A stretch of DNA of 64,000 bases from Sphingobacteriaceae bacterium (GTDB lineage Bacteria; Bacteroidota; Bacteroidia; Sphingobacteriales; Sphingobacteriaceae), in the NCBI GenBank assembly GCA_014380615.1, contig JACMJM010000064.1, forward strand, positions 62,001 through 126,000. Reading direction: 5' to 3'. Below, piece by piece: positions 33,434 through 42,158 of the stretch. The notes beneath the pieces are model-generated. The model did not search any database. It was not told the origin of the DNA and saw only the letters and a list, made by a program, of their open reading frames with translations. The position numbers and the translations under genes are program-made. The first letter of the stretch is position 1, and every line of letters begins with the position of its first letter.

Positions 33434-34222
33434 TTATGCGTTTGCCAAAGCACGATCTAAATGAACGTATCCTCCGTCAACATAAATTAGCTGACCTGTT
33501 GTGTGACTTGAACGCGGGGATAATAGAAAGACCGTTGCGTTACCTAATTCCTCAGGTGTTGTCATCCGGTTTTCAAAAGGAATTAGTCCGGTTATTTCTT
33601 TTAGTTTCGCCTCAGGGTTAGGAAGTGTTTTGATCCACTTTGAGTAGGCGGGTGTCCACGATTCGGAAACGATAATGGCATTTACCCGAATGCTGTATTT
33701 TAACAATTCTACCGCCCACTCGCGGGTTAAGGCGTTACGACCTCCGTTTGCAGCAGCATAGGCCGATGTTCCGCCCTGGCCAGTTTCGGCAGTTTTCGAG
33801 CTAATATTTACAATAGAACCTTTCGATTTTTTAAGTTCTGGAAGTGCAAAATGTGCCAATAAGTAATAATGAATCACATTTCTATGCAGCGAAGCCATAA
33901 AATCTTCATAATTTCCATGCTCAAGGCCAACGCCATCATTTACACCGGCGTTATTTACCAGACCTTCAATACGACCAAATTTTGCAATTACCTCTTTAAT
34001 CACACGCTCGCACTCTTCGGGTTTGTTAAGTTCAGCAGCAACCTGGAAACCTTGTCCCCCTGCTGCTTCAATTTCGGCAAGAGTGTTCAGGTTGTCCTGC
34101 TCGTTTCTACCTACAATCACTGGAATTGCACCTTCGGCTGCAAGCGTTTTAACAATTCCGGCACCAATTCCTTTTGCACCACCGCTTACAATAATTACTT
34201 TATTTTGTAGTTGTAAATCCAT
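33434..34222 (-). CDS. SDR family, L-fucose dehydrogenase-like
   Basis: A 262-residue SDR that resembles L-fucose dehydrogenases of Xanthomonas and Burkholderia. It has the cofactor loop GGAKGIG (14-20), NNAG (90-93), a serine in NISSKTA (141-142), and TREWAVELLKYSIRVNAI. Oddly, the catalytic motif reads Y155-A-A-A-N159 where the family has Y-x3-K, so the general-base lysine is replaced by asparagine. The codon is AAC and the frame is clean. By position it would form L-fucono-1,5-lactone for the lactonase gene next door. It either uses another base or has changed function. Confidence 0.8.
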   Translation of the reverse strand: MDLQLQNKVIIVSGGAKGIGAGIVKTLAAEGAIPVIVGRNEQDNLNTLAEIEAAGGQGFQVAAELNKPEECERVIKEVIAKFGRIEGLVNNAGVNDGVGLEHGNYEDFMASLHRNVIHYYLLAHFALPELKKSKGSIVNISSKTAETGQGGTSAYAAANGGRNALTREWAVELLKYSIRVNAIIVSESWTPAYSKWIKTLPNPEAKLKEITGLIPFENRMTTPEELGNATVFLLSPRSSHTTGQLIYVDGGYVHLDRALANA

Positions 34223-34245
34223 GTTATTCCCCGCAAAGCGGATAT

Positions 34246-35082
34246 TTAATTCGTTAAGTTATAAAAATTAATAGCGTTCTGACCCCAAAATTGCGCCTGC
34301 TCATCCTGGCTTAATTGAGATGTATAATCTTTTACAAGACCTATCATTTTACTGTAGCCTCCGGCAACTTCACATACGGGCCAGTCCGAGCCATACATTA
34401 TCCGTTGAGACCCAAAAGCTTCAAATATAGTATCTAAATAGGGTGTAAAGTCTTTGGCTTTCCAATTTTTCCAATCGGCTTCGGTTACCATGCCCGATAC
34501 TTTGCAGCAAACATTGTAATGGCCAGCCACTGCCTTAATATCTTTGGCCCAATCGTCAATTTTTTGATCTTTAATATTTGGCTTTGCTATATGATCGATT
34601 ACAAATCTTTGATTGGGGAAAGCAGTAACAAATTCTTCCGTATACTTTAGCTGGTCGGGATAAATGAGAATATCATATGTGAAGCCATAACCTTCAAGTA
34701 ATGAAATACCTCTTTTAAATTCGTCTCTAAGCATTAATGAACGGTCCTCTTCGCCTTGCAACACATGGCGGAAGCCCTTCATCTTATCATAGCCTTTATA
34801 AAACTCCAAACTTTCGTTAATGTTTTCTGCTCTAAGATCCACCCATCCTACAATTCCTTTGATAAAAAAATTTGCAGCAGCCAACTCCAACAGAAATGCA
34901 TTTTGTTCTTCAGATTGATCCGCCTGAACAGCTACACAGCCATCCATGTTGTTTTCTTTAAGTACAGGCTCCAGATCTTCAGGCAAAAAATCGCGCTGAA
35001 TGTTTTTCATTTCATCGTTGATCCACGAATCTCTTACAGGATCAAAACGCCAGAAATGCTGATGTGAATCAATTCTGTTCAT
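34246..35082 (-). CDS. Amidohydrolase, L-fuconolactonase
   Basis: A 278-residue amidohydrolase_2-type TIM barrel. H7 and H9 of IDSHQHFWRF and the D of MYGSDWPVCEV are metal-site or catalytic residues, with H in IDHIAKPN (around 180). The family hydrolyses sugar lactones, including L-fucono-1,5-lactone to L-fuconate, and fits directly between the dehydrogenase and the later fuconate steps. It overlaps the start-side neighbour (35069-35926) by 14 nt, which points to translational coupling. An L-rhamnono- or L-galactonolactonase role is possible. Confidence 0.87.
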   Translation of the reverse strand: MNRIDSHQHFWRFDPVRDSWINDEMKNIQRDFLPEDLEPVLKENNMDGCVAVQADQSEEQNAFLLELAAANFFIKGIVGWVDLRAENINESLEFYKGYDKMKGFRHVLQGEEDRSLMLRDEFKRGISLLEGYGFTYDILIYPDQLKYTEEFVTAFPNQRFVIDHIAKPNIKDQKIDDWAKDIKAVAGHYNVCCKVSGMVTEADWKNWKAKDFTPYLDTIFEAFGSQRIMYGSDWPVCEVAGGYSKMIGLVKDYTSQLSQDEQAQFWGQNAINFYNLTN

Positions 35083-35926
35083 ATGCTACACCTTTCTGAG
35101 TTGAAGTGCCTAAGCCATCAATACCCAGTTCCACAACATCGCCTGGTTTTAAATATACCGGAGGGTTAAATCCTAAACCAACGCCGGCAGGGGTTCCTGT
35201 TGAAATGATATCACCGGGAAGCAACGTCATAAACTGACTGAGGTAATGAACCAGGAAAGGAATCTTGAAAATAAAGGTTTTGGTATTTCCGTCCTGCATT
35301 TTTTGCCCGTTTACATTTAACCAGAGGCGAAGATTATCGGGATCGCTGATCTCATCTTTTGTGGCTAAATAAGGGCCCATTGGAGCAAAGGTATCACAAC
35401 CTTTTCCTTTATCCCAGGTACCGTTACGCTCTAACTGAAAAGCTCGTTCGGAAACATCGTTATGCAGGCAATATCCGGCAACATAATCCAAAGCTTCAGA
35501 TTCTTCTACATAGCTGGCTTTTTTGCCGATTACAAAAGCAAGTTCGACTTCCCAATCGGTTTTAACAGAGTTTTTAGGAATAACGATATTATCGAAAGGG
35601 CCCGAAAGGGCCGAACTGGCTTTCATAAATATCACTGGTTCTGGTGGAATGGGCGCACCTGTTTCTTTAGCATGATCCGCGTAATTTAATCCGATACATA
35701 CTATTTTTGAAGGGCGCGCTACACACGATCCGATACGACTTCCATCCGGAATCCGCTCCAATTTTCCCTTGTTTACTTCCAAAAAACTTTTTAGCCGTGA
35801 AAGACCGTCGCTTTCAAAAAAAGTCTCGTTAAAATCTTCCCCAAGAGCCGATACATCATAATACACATCGTCAATAATTACTCCTGGTTTCTCTTTGTTC
35901 AATTCTCCGTATCGTATAAGTTTCAT
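35069..35926 (-). CDS. FAH-family hydrolase, 2,4-diketo-3-deoxy-L-fuconate hydrolase-like
   Basis: A 285-residue fumarylacetoacetate hydrolase-fold enzyme. Key segments are CIGLNYADHAKETG (about 75-88), PEPVIFMKASSAL, DWEVELAFVIGK with metal-binding E-x-E (about 120-131), and STGTPAGVGLG. In oxidative L-fucose breakdown such enzymes split 2,4-diketo-3-deoxy-L-fuconate into pyruvate and L-lactate. The SDR for the preceding oxidation is next door (35943). It differs from the AraD1-type FAH protein at 28623 in length and motifs. Ureidoglycolate lyase is a common wrong label for this type. Confidence 0.87.
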   Translation of the reverse strand: MKLIRYGELNKEKPGVIIDDVYYDVSALGEDFNETFFESDGLSRLKSFLEVNKGKLERIPDGSRIGSCVARPSKIVCIGLNYADHAKETGAPIPPEPVIFMKASSALSGPFDNIVIPKNSVKTDWEVELAFVIGKKASYVEESEALDYVAGYCLHNDVSERAFQLERNGTWDKGKGCDTFAPMGPYLATKDEISDPDNLRLWLNVNGQKMQDGNTKTFIFKIPFLVHYLSQFMTLLPGDIISTGTPAGVGLGFNPPVYLKPGDVVELGIDGLGTSTQKGVAYEQN

Positions 35927-35942
35927 ATCGTTAAAGCAAGCT

Positions 35943-36707
35943 TTAGTTATTCAATTTTATAAATCCGCCGTCTATCGGATAATCGCAGCCGGTAATAAAG
36001 CCGGCCTCGTCAGAGCAGAGATACAGTGCCAAAGCCGCAACTTCTTCGGGTTGGCCCATGCGCCCTATCGGCTGGCTTTTTGATAATTTTTCAAAAATTT
36101 CGGCCTCGTTACCAGGATAATTTTTTGCTATAAAACCATCTACAAATGGTGTGTGAACCCGGGCGGGAGATATGGAGTTACATCTGATTTTATCATGTAG
36201 ATAGTCGCGCGCCACAGACATGCTCATGGCATGAATAGCACCCTTGCTCATCGAATAGGCAAATCTATCGGCAATACCCACCGACGACGCAATAGAGGCC
36301 ATATTCAAAATAGCACCACCACCCTGGGCTTTCATTAAAGGAATAGCGGCGTAGAGACAGTTGTAAGCACCTTTCACATTCACGTTATACACCCGGTCGA
36401 AATCTTCCTGACTGGTGTTTTCTACTTTGCCGATATGGGCGATACCCGCATTGTTTACTAAAATATCAACCTTACCAATTTGCTGAATAACTTCAATAAT
36501 CTGATTCTGCAGACTTACATCTGCACTATAGGCGAATGCCACTGCGCCCTGTTGTTTGATTTCATCAACCGCCTGCTTCGCGTTTTCGGAACTTAATTCG
36601 ATGATATGCACAACCGCTCCCTGACGGGCGAAAAGTGTAGCGATCGCCTTTCCGATACCACTTCCTCCTCCTGTTATTACAGCACTTTTTCCTTTAAGAC
36701 TAAACAT
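35943..36707 (-). CDS. SDR family, 2-keto-3-deoxy-L-fuconate dehydrogenase-like
   Basis: A 254-residue classical SDR: TGGGSGIG (12-19), NNAG (about 87-90), the YSMSK catalytic pair with intact lysine (about 152-156), and a C-terminal GCDYPIDGGF. It matches the 2-keto-3-deoxy-L-fuconate dehydrogenase role, forming the 2,4-diketo acid cleaved by the FAH enzyme downstream. It overlaps the mutarotase gene by one base (TAATG), so the two are coupled. Its substrate specificity is inferred from context. Confidence 0.86.
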   Translation of the reverse strand: MFSLKGKSAVITGGGSGIGKAIATLFARQGAVVHIIELSSENAKQAVDEIKQQGAVAFAYSADVSLQNQIIEVIQQIGKVDILVNNAGIAHIGKVENTSQEDFDRVYNVNVKGAYNCLYAAIPLMKAQGGGAILNMASIASSVGIADRFAYSMSKGAIHAMSMSVARDYLHDKIRCNSISPARVHTPFVDGFIAKNYPGNEAEIFEKLSKSQPIGRMGQPEEVAALALYLCSDEAGFITGCDYPIDGGFIKLNN

Positions 36708-37042
36708 TATAATTCAAAAATTTTATCCGTCATAACCCATTTTTCTCCCTCTTTAGCCCATGGGATAGAGCTTTGAAACTTCCACATCAGCTGCTCCCAT
36801 TCCTGAACTTTAGGATTAGAGGCATCCATCGCCGCTTTGCGTTCAAAGCTGAAGCTGTCATCGGTTTCCATAATCATAAACAAGCGATTACCGGTACGGT
36901 AAATCTGCATATCGGTAATACCAGAATCTTTTATACTGGCCGTAATTTCGGGCCAGGCATTACCCGGTGCATGGTACTTTTCGTATTCGGTAATTAGGGC
37001 CTCGTCGTCAACCAAATCCAGGGCTAAACAATATCTTTTCAT
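36707..37042 (-). CDS. L-rhamnose/L-fucose mutarotase-like protein (RhaM family, DUF718)
   Basis: A 111-residue small alpha/beta protein of the RhaM family (residues 2-105). The segment YHAPGNAWPEI near 24-34 contains the conserved His and Pro-Glu of the active site, and there are MQIYRTGNRLFMIMET and W-E-Q-L-M motifs. These enzymes interconvert the alpha and beta anomers of deoxy sugars. Because the neighbours are FucP and the fucose oxidation genes, the substrate is probably L-fucose. It lies 8 nt after fucP. Confidence 0.9.
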   Translation of the reverse strand: MKRYCLALDLVDDEALITEYEKYHAPGNAWPEITASIKDSGITDMQIYRTGNRLFMIMETDDSFSFERKAAMDASNPKVQEWEQLMWKFQSSIPWAKEGEKWVMTDKIFEL

Positions 37043-37049
37043 CTTTATC

Positions 37050-38297
37050 CTAAGACTCTGTCTTTACGACTTTATACCCAGTGAAACCAAAGATTGCAAT
37101 AACGATAAAGCAAACCAGTGGAACCAAATACCCATTTTGGATATCGTTGGTAGAATCACTGATTATCCCGAAAAGGGGAGGAAGAATAGCACCACCCACA
37201 ATAGACATAATAATCAGACTGCTGCCGTACTCTGTATCGCCACCAAGATTTTTTATACCTAAAGCAAATATGGTTGGAAACATAATTGACATAAAAAAGC
37301 AAATAGCGATAACTGTGTAAACGGTTATCATCCCCTGACCATAAATCGCTACTACGCATAATAATACATTTACTAGTGCATAAATAGCCAATAATCTTTC
37401 GGGCTTAAATATGGTCATCAGGCCGGTTCCGATAAATCTTCCGGCTAAAAAAGCCGCCCCGCATCCGCTTAGATAAGCCGCAGCTTCCATTTCTGTAATT
37501 CCGGCCGACTTAGTTGCATACAAAATAAATAAACTAAAAACGGATACCTGCGCACCAACATAAAAGAACTGCGCAACTACCGCCCAAGAAAGATGCTTGT
37601 GTTTTAAAGCATGAAAGATGCTTTCACTTTCTCCATGTTCGTCGGAATTTTGGATAACAGGTAATTTGGTGAAAGCAAAAATAATAGCTATAACAACCAA
37701 TACTAGCCCAAGAATGAGATAGGGGCCTTTTACAGAAGAGGCCTCTGCCGCCAGAGCGATTTTTCGGGCACCCTCGGTCATTGTACTAAGTTCTGTATCG
37801 GTGTAACCTTTGGTAAGAATTATTTTTGCGCCGATATATGGAGCCAGTGTGGCCGCTAAGCCGTTGAATGATTGAGCAAGGTTTAGGCGGAATGTCGACG
37901 TTTTAGGGTCACCTAAGGCGGTTGCGTATGGATTTGCAGCGGTTTCTAATATTGTTAAACCACATGCGATGATAAATAACGCGATAAGAAAGAAATTGTA
38001 TGATTGATTATCTGCCGCCGGTATAAATAAAAATGATCCTGCCGCAAAAAGTAGTAAGCCAACTATAATACCGCTTTTGTACCCGTACTTTTTCATAATC
38101 ATTCCGGCTGGAATAGCCATAACGAAATAGGCAATAAATACCGCCGAATCGACAAGAGTTGCCTGAAGAGTGGTTAGCGTAAAAGATTTCTTTAAATGTG
38201 GAATTAAAATGGGATCAAGATTATGAGCAAATCCCCATAGAAAAAACAAGGATGTAACCAGAATAAAAGGAAATAGGTACTGATTTTTATTAGCCAT
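37050..38297 (-). CDS. fucP: L-fucose:H+ symporter FucP
   Basis: A 415-residue MFS transporter of the FHS family with 12 hydrophobic segments. The hallmark HNLDPILIPHLKKSF lies at about 25-39 (FucP has the N-D pair at the equivalent place), with LETAANPYATALG (about 115-127) in the central loop, which is strongly conserved in FucP. It is the first gene of the minus-strand fuc operon, with an inverted repeat rich in TTATTC words at 38376-38406 upstream. It imports L-fucose, or a related sugar, with protons. The length is slightly shorter than E. coli FucP. Confidence 0.9.
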   Translation of the reverse strand: MANKNQYLFPFILVTSLFFLWGFAHNLDPILIPHLKKSFTLTTLQATLVDSAVFIAYFVMAIPAGMIMKKYGYKSGIIVGLLLFAAGSFLFIPAADNQSYNFFLIALFIIACGLTILETAANPYATALGDPKTSTFRLNLAQSFNGLAATLAPYIGAKIILTKGYTDTELSTMTEGARKIALAAEASSVKGPYLILGLVLVVIAIIFAFTKLPVIQNSDEHGESESIFHALKHKHLSWAVVAQFFYVGAQVSVFSLFILYATKSAGITEMEAAAYLSGCGAAFLAGRFIGTGLMTIFKPERLLAIYALVNVLLCVVAIYGQGMITVYTVIAICFFMSIMFPTIFALGIKNLGGDTEYGSSLIIMSIVGGAILPPLFGIISDSTNDIQNGYLVPLVCFIVIAIFGFTGYKVVKTES

Positions 38298-38375
38298 GTG
38301 CTTTTAGGTTAAATTAGTTTAGTAATTGACACGCAATTAAAGAATCTTTAAGCGAAGATTGAATTTTATTCTTAA

Positions 38376-38406
38376 TTATTCTATTGATTCGAATAAAATA
38401 GAATAA
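38376..38406 (-). promoter_or_regulatory. Inverted repeat upstream of fucP, candidate operator
   Basis: TTATTCTATT (38376-38385) and AATAGAATAA (38397-38406) are exact reverse complements around an 11-nt spacer. The TTATTC/GAATAA ends resemble the ends of the palindrome before the XRE-cupin gene (TTATTCAACA), and an extra TTATTC lies at 38367. It is about 80-110 nt before fucP, at a plausible promoter position. A shared regulator is possible, but no direct proof is visible. Confidence 0.45.
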
Positions 38407-38469
38407 AAAGCTTAATACTTTGATAATTGAATATTTCAATCAACCTAAATAACCCGAATTAGAGCCTGG

Positions 38470-40941
38470 CTAAAACTGCGGCTCGTCCATCGGCTGGTTT
38501 TGCGGCTCACGTTCATTTCGCCTGTTGCGTTGCGGCAAATCAGATTGTCCGAAACGGTAGCTAAAAGTAAGAGTGGCCTGGCGGCCCTGCATTCGGCGCT
38601 GAAATTCAGAAACAAAGCGTTCGGTTTCTGTTATCATGCCCCATCTTCTGGTATTGAATACATCGCGCATGTTGAATGAGAGGCTTGCCTTTCTTTTCAT
38701 CATATCAAGCTTTAAAGCCGCGTCCAAACCAAACATTTCCTTTCCGCGGCCCTGTGCTGTGATACGCGGCCCCATATAATTCATATTTAGTTGCCCGGAG
38801 AGGTTAAAGGGCAACTGAAAGGATGAGCTTAGGTTCGAATTCCAGTTGTAGCCCTCATTGGAGTTGAGTCCATACTGTTCATTTCCAAAAAACTTATTAT
38901 AAAAGAGATTTACATTGGCTGTAATATTAAAGCCCTTGGCTATATCGGCACGGCTGATTAATTCGAGGCCCGATGCCTGCGTTTTACTGATATTAATAAA
39001 ACGGCTGAGGGTAGTATCGCCGTTTAAGGTGCTGCGGTAATTTTGTACCACATCGTTTACCTGTCGGGTAAATAAGGTAGAAGTAAACGTAATAGCGTTC
39101 CATGATTTCATATAACTGAACTCCAGCGAATGAATATCTTCGGGCCTTAAGTTGGGGTTACCCATACGTTGGTTATTAGGATCTGTTACATCAAGAAAGG
39201 GATTTACCTGCCAGCCGCGAGGCCGATTAACTCTGCGGGTGTAACTTAACTGTAACTGATTATCGCCCTTAAATTTCTGTGTAAAGAATACACTGGGATA
39301 CACACGAAAATAATCCAGCTTGCCTTTTGAACTTGTTTGGGCAAGAGTTGCTATATCGGTGCCAATATATTCAGTATTTAGATATGCCTGCTCGGCTCTA
39401 AGGCCCGTTTGAAAGCCAAATCCTTCAGTCAACTGATTCTGGTAGTTCACATAAAACGCATGAACAATATCCTCCGAAACGAAATCATTGGTTAATGAGT
39501 AATCTTTTTCAAAACTAGCGGAGGGAAGATTATAACGCTGCGAGTTTTGTCCGTCTTCTCCCAGGCCGATAGAGGTACGGTATCCGCTTTCGAACTTCTG
39601 TTTTGAAGTGAAGGGAATGGTGTAATCGAGCTGAATATTATAGTTGGTTCTGGCTTCGGTGTTATTCGTTATTCTACGATCAACGGTATCCTTTTGAAAG
39701 CCCTGAGCATTGAAGAAGTTTTGATTAAAGAAGGAATCCTCATCCTCAGCGCTTTGGCCAAAACTAAAATTGGCGATTAGATCATGGCCCTGCTTTTTAA
39801 ACTTCCGGCTAAAATCCAGACTTAAGTCATACCCTTTATCTTCACCTTCTTCTTCCGAACGCCTTAAACTTGTACCATTTCTTGATAGAATATAGTTCTG
39901 GTAGATATAGTTAATGTCTTCATTATCCTTGCTATCCCGCAAATTAAAATTAGCGGACGCACCCAAAGTGGTTTTACTGTTGATATAGAAATCGGCACCT
40001 ACTTTGGCATTATTACCAATGTTGTTTCTTGTTCCTTTGGAATTATTAAACGTTTGGCCGCTGTTGATAAATGAGGTATTATTAAAGCCGCCCCCGTTTC
40101 GCGTTCCATATCTGAAACCGTAATTACCGTAAAGATTTACGTTGCCGTCGCGATAGCTGAGATTAGTATTGGCGTTATAATTTTCCTGCGTTCCGGCAGA
40201 CAGAGCCAAAGCCCCGTTAATTCCTACTTTTTTGTTTTTCTTTAAAACGATATTAATAATCCCTGTTTGTCCCTCAGCATCGTACTTAGAAGATGGGTTA
40301 GTTATTAATTCGATTGTTTCGATTGAGCTTGCGGGCAGCGATTGCAATACGGTTGAAATATCACCGCCGCCGATAGCAGAGGGTTTCCCATCAATTAACA
40401 CCCGCACGCCCCCCGATCCTCGTAAGTTTACATTACCGTCTATATCTACAGAAACAGTAGGAACGTTAGCCAGCAAATCTGTGGCAGAACCGCCCTCACT
40501 TACAAGACTTTGATCTACACTGAATACTTTTCGGTCTACACCCAGCTGCATATTACTTCGCTGCCCTTGTACCGTTACCTGCTTTAAAACATTCGATTTG
40601 CTTTGAACTATAGTAACCTGCCCCAGATTTACCTCCGGATTCTCAGGTGTCAGCATGATTGAATCCCGTGAAAACGGCTGATAACCCACATAACTAATCT
40701 TTAATCTGTAACTTCCTAAGGGAAGATTAGATAAGATAAAGTTTCCTGAACCATCGCTTTGCGCTGTTTTTACTGCCTGCCCGCTTTCTCTGTCAATTAA
40801 ACCAATACTGGCAAAATCGACTGCCGCATTCGTTGTTGCGTCGACAACTTTACCCGAAATTTTGCCGGTAGTTTGAGCGAAAGCGGTATTTACACAAAGT
40901 AGTGTAAGAACAATTATATAGTATATCTGCTTCATTATCAT
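38470..40941 (-). CDS. Outer-membrane beta-barrel / TonB-receptor-like protein
   Basis: An 823-residue outer-membrane protein. The signal peptide ends at about residue 22 (AFAQ). Next comes a carboxypeptidase-regulatory-like domain (28-110, starting GKISGKVVDATT). A plug domain includes NVPTVSVDIDGNVNLRGSGGVRVLIDG (around 160). A 22-strand-type barrel (OMP_b-brl_3) carries VNRPRGWQVNPFLDVTDPNN. It resembles Bacteroidetes outer-membrane barrel family proteins, whose ligands are mostly unknown. No SusD partner is next to it, so it is not a standard SusCD pair. It lies 172 nt before fucP and may be independent of it. Confidence 0.88.
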   Translation of the reverse strand: MIMKQIYYIIVLTLLCVNTAFAQTTGKISGKVVDATTNAAVDFASIGLIDRESGQAVKTAQSDGSGNFILSNLPLGSYRLKISYVGYQPFSRDSIMLTPENPEVNLGQVTIVQSKSNVLKQVTVQGQRSNMQLGVDRKVFSVDQSLVSEGGSATDLLANVPTVSVDIDGNVNLRGSGGVRVLIDGKPSAIGGGDISTVLQSLPASSIETIELITNPSSKYDAEGQTGIINIVLKKNKKVGINGALALSAGTQENYNANTNLSYRDGNVNLYGNYGFRYGTRNGGGFNNTSFINSGQTFNNSKGTRNNIGNNAKVGADFYINSKTTLGASANFNLRDSKDNEDINYIYQNYILSRNGTSLRRSEEEGEDKGYDLSLDFSRKFKKQGHDLIANFSFGQSAEDEDSFFNQNFFNAQGFQKDTVDRRITNNTEARTNYNIQLDYTIPFTSKQKFESGYRTSIGLGEDGQNSQRYNLPSASFEKDYSLTNDFVSEDIVHAFYVNYQNQLTEGFGFQTGLRAEQAYLNTEYIGTDIATLAQTSSKGKLDYFRVYPSVFFTQKFKGDNQLQLSYTRRVNRPRGWQVNPFLDVTDPNNQRMGNPNLRPEDIHSLEFSYMKSWNAITFTSTLFTRQVNDVVQNYRSTLNGDTTLSRFINISKTQASGLELISRADIAKGFNITANVNLFYNKFFGNEQYGLNSNEGYNWNSNLSSSFQLPFNLSGQLNMNYMGPRITAQGRGKEMFGLDAALKLDMMKRKASLSFNMRDVFNTRRWGMITETERFVSEFQRRMQGRQATLTFSYRFGQSDLPQRNRRNEREPQNQPMDEPQF

Positions 40942-41048
40942 TTAGCTGTAGGCTTAGCAAAGAACGTGCAAAGAAAAGCCATACCGCTAAAAAGTAATCG
41001 TGGTAACTACTTTATTACTGTAAAAATATTAACGCAAAAGTTGGGGTG

Positions 41049-41345
41049 TTAATCGATAGTAACGCTGAGGCCTTCCTGTTGCAGGATCTTCCGATATACT
41101 TCAAGCTCGGTAAAAGTACCTTCCAATACAGCGCATTTGCCTTCGTTATGAATGGTCCAGGCAATTTTCTCGGCCTGGTTACTGCTATAATCAAGATATT
41201 TCATTAAACAGTGAATAACATGATCGAATGTATTCACATCGTCGTTCCACAAAATTAAGCGGTGTGTTGGTTTTATACCGGCAAGAATTTCTTCGAGAGT
41301 AAAGGTTTCGACTTCTGTTTCGGTTCCGGCACTAGTAATGTTCAT
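41049..41345 (-). CDS. clpS: ATP-dependent Clp protease adaptor ClpS
   Basis: A 98-residue adaptor that delivers N-degron substrates to ClpAP or ClpCP. The core is at 28-98: LILWNDDVNTFDHVIHCL, with the Asn-Asp pair that recognises bulky N-terminal residues, followed by AEKIAWTIHNEGKC containing the conserved His. The length agrees with the family. The gene is the neighbour of an enoyl-CoA hydratase, with 51 nt between them. There is no direct role in the sugar operons. Confidence 0.93.
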   Translation of the reverse strand: MNITSAGTETEVETFTLEEILAGIKPTHRLILWNDDVNTFDHVIHCLMKYLDYSSNQAEKIAWTIHNEGKCAVLEGTFTELEVYRKILQQEGLSVTID

Positions 41346-41396
41346 CCTGATTAAGCAGCGTTTTTTAACTTGTTTGAGGTTATATAATTTACAAAT

Positions 41397-42158
41397 TTAA
41401 GCTTTTTTAAAATTCTGTATGATGGTTTGTAAAATAGAGCGGTTGTATGGAGCCCACCACTCGTCTAAAATTTTCTTAATAAGGTCGGGCTGATGGGGCT
41501 GAACGGCAAAAATGAGGTTTCGCCGGATGTTTAATTTACTTTCTTGCCATACCACTTTATTGTATTGAAGGTATTTCTGCATTTGCCTTACGGCCGAATT
41601 AATTACTGATTGCTTACTAACTACCTCATCTACAAGTCCAATAGCCAAAGCTTCAGCAGGACTCAGCAATTTACCATCGAGCAGATAACGGTTGGCTTTA
41701 GAACGACCTATGCGAGATGTGTATAATTGAAAAAAGCTATCGGGAATAATGATTCCCAATGATACTTCATTGAGTCCTATAGAATGATTACCCTCAGCCA
41801 GCACGCTGTAATCACTACATAAGCTTAGTATTGTGCCTGCTGATGGCGCATGTCCGTTTATTGCAGAGATAAGTGGTTTTTTAAACGACGTCAGAATATA
41901 AATCAGGGAGAAATACTGTTCCCAAAAGGTTTTTATCTGCTCTTCTGAATATTCAAAAAGCTCCACGAAATCAAGGCCCGCACTAAAATATTCGTCTTTA
42001 CCGGTCAGTATTACTCCCGAAACGTTATCGTCTTTCTCTATATTCTGGAAAATGTCTTTAAGCTCAAGCACCATTTCCATACCAATGGCATTAGACCTCC
42101 CTTTGTCGAGTGATAGGAGAGCAATTTTGTCTCTTACTGTAACTTTAATTGAATTCAT
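41397..42158 (-). CDS. Enoyl-CoA hydratase/isomerase family protein
   Basis: A 253-residue crotonase-fold protein. The oxyanion-hole regions are GKDEYFSAGLDFVEL (about 53-67) and INGHAPSAGTILSL (about 100-113), and a catalytic-acid region with E is in GLNEVSLGI (about 138-146). It most resembles short enoyl-CoA isomerases or hydratases (ECI type) that act in fatty-acid beta-oxidation. The start overlaps the plug-domain gene by 4 nt, so it may be cotranscribed with it. The substrate is unknown. Confidence 0.85.
   Translation of the reverse strand: MNSIKVTVRDKIALLSLDKGRSNAIGMEMVLELKDIFQNIEKDDNVSGVILTGKDEYFSAGLDFVELFEYSEEQIKTFWEQYFSLIYILTSFKKPLISAINGHAPSAGTILSLCSDYSVLAEGNHSIGLNEVSLGIIIPDSFFQLYTSRIGRSKANRYLLDGKLLSPAEALAIGLVDEVVSKQSVINSAVRQMQKYLQYNKVVWQESKLNIRRNLIFAVQPHQPDLIKKILDEWWAPYNRSILQTIIQNFKKA

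Noticed and set aside
40942-41048. Terminator between clpS and the outer-membrane barrel gene
   Set aside because: The possible AAGTA/TACTT hairpin is weak and interrupted, so I do not list it.
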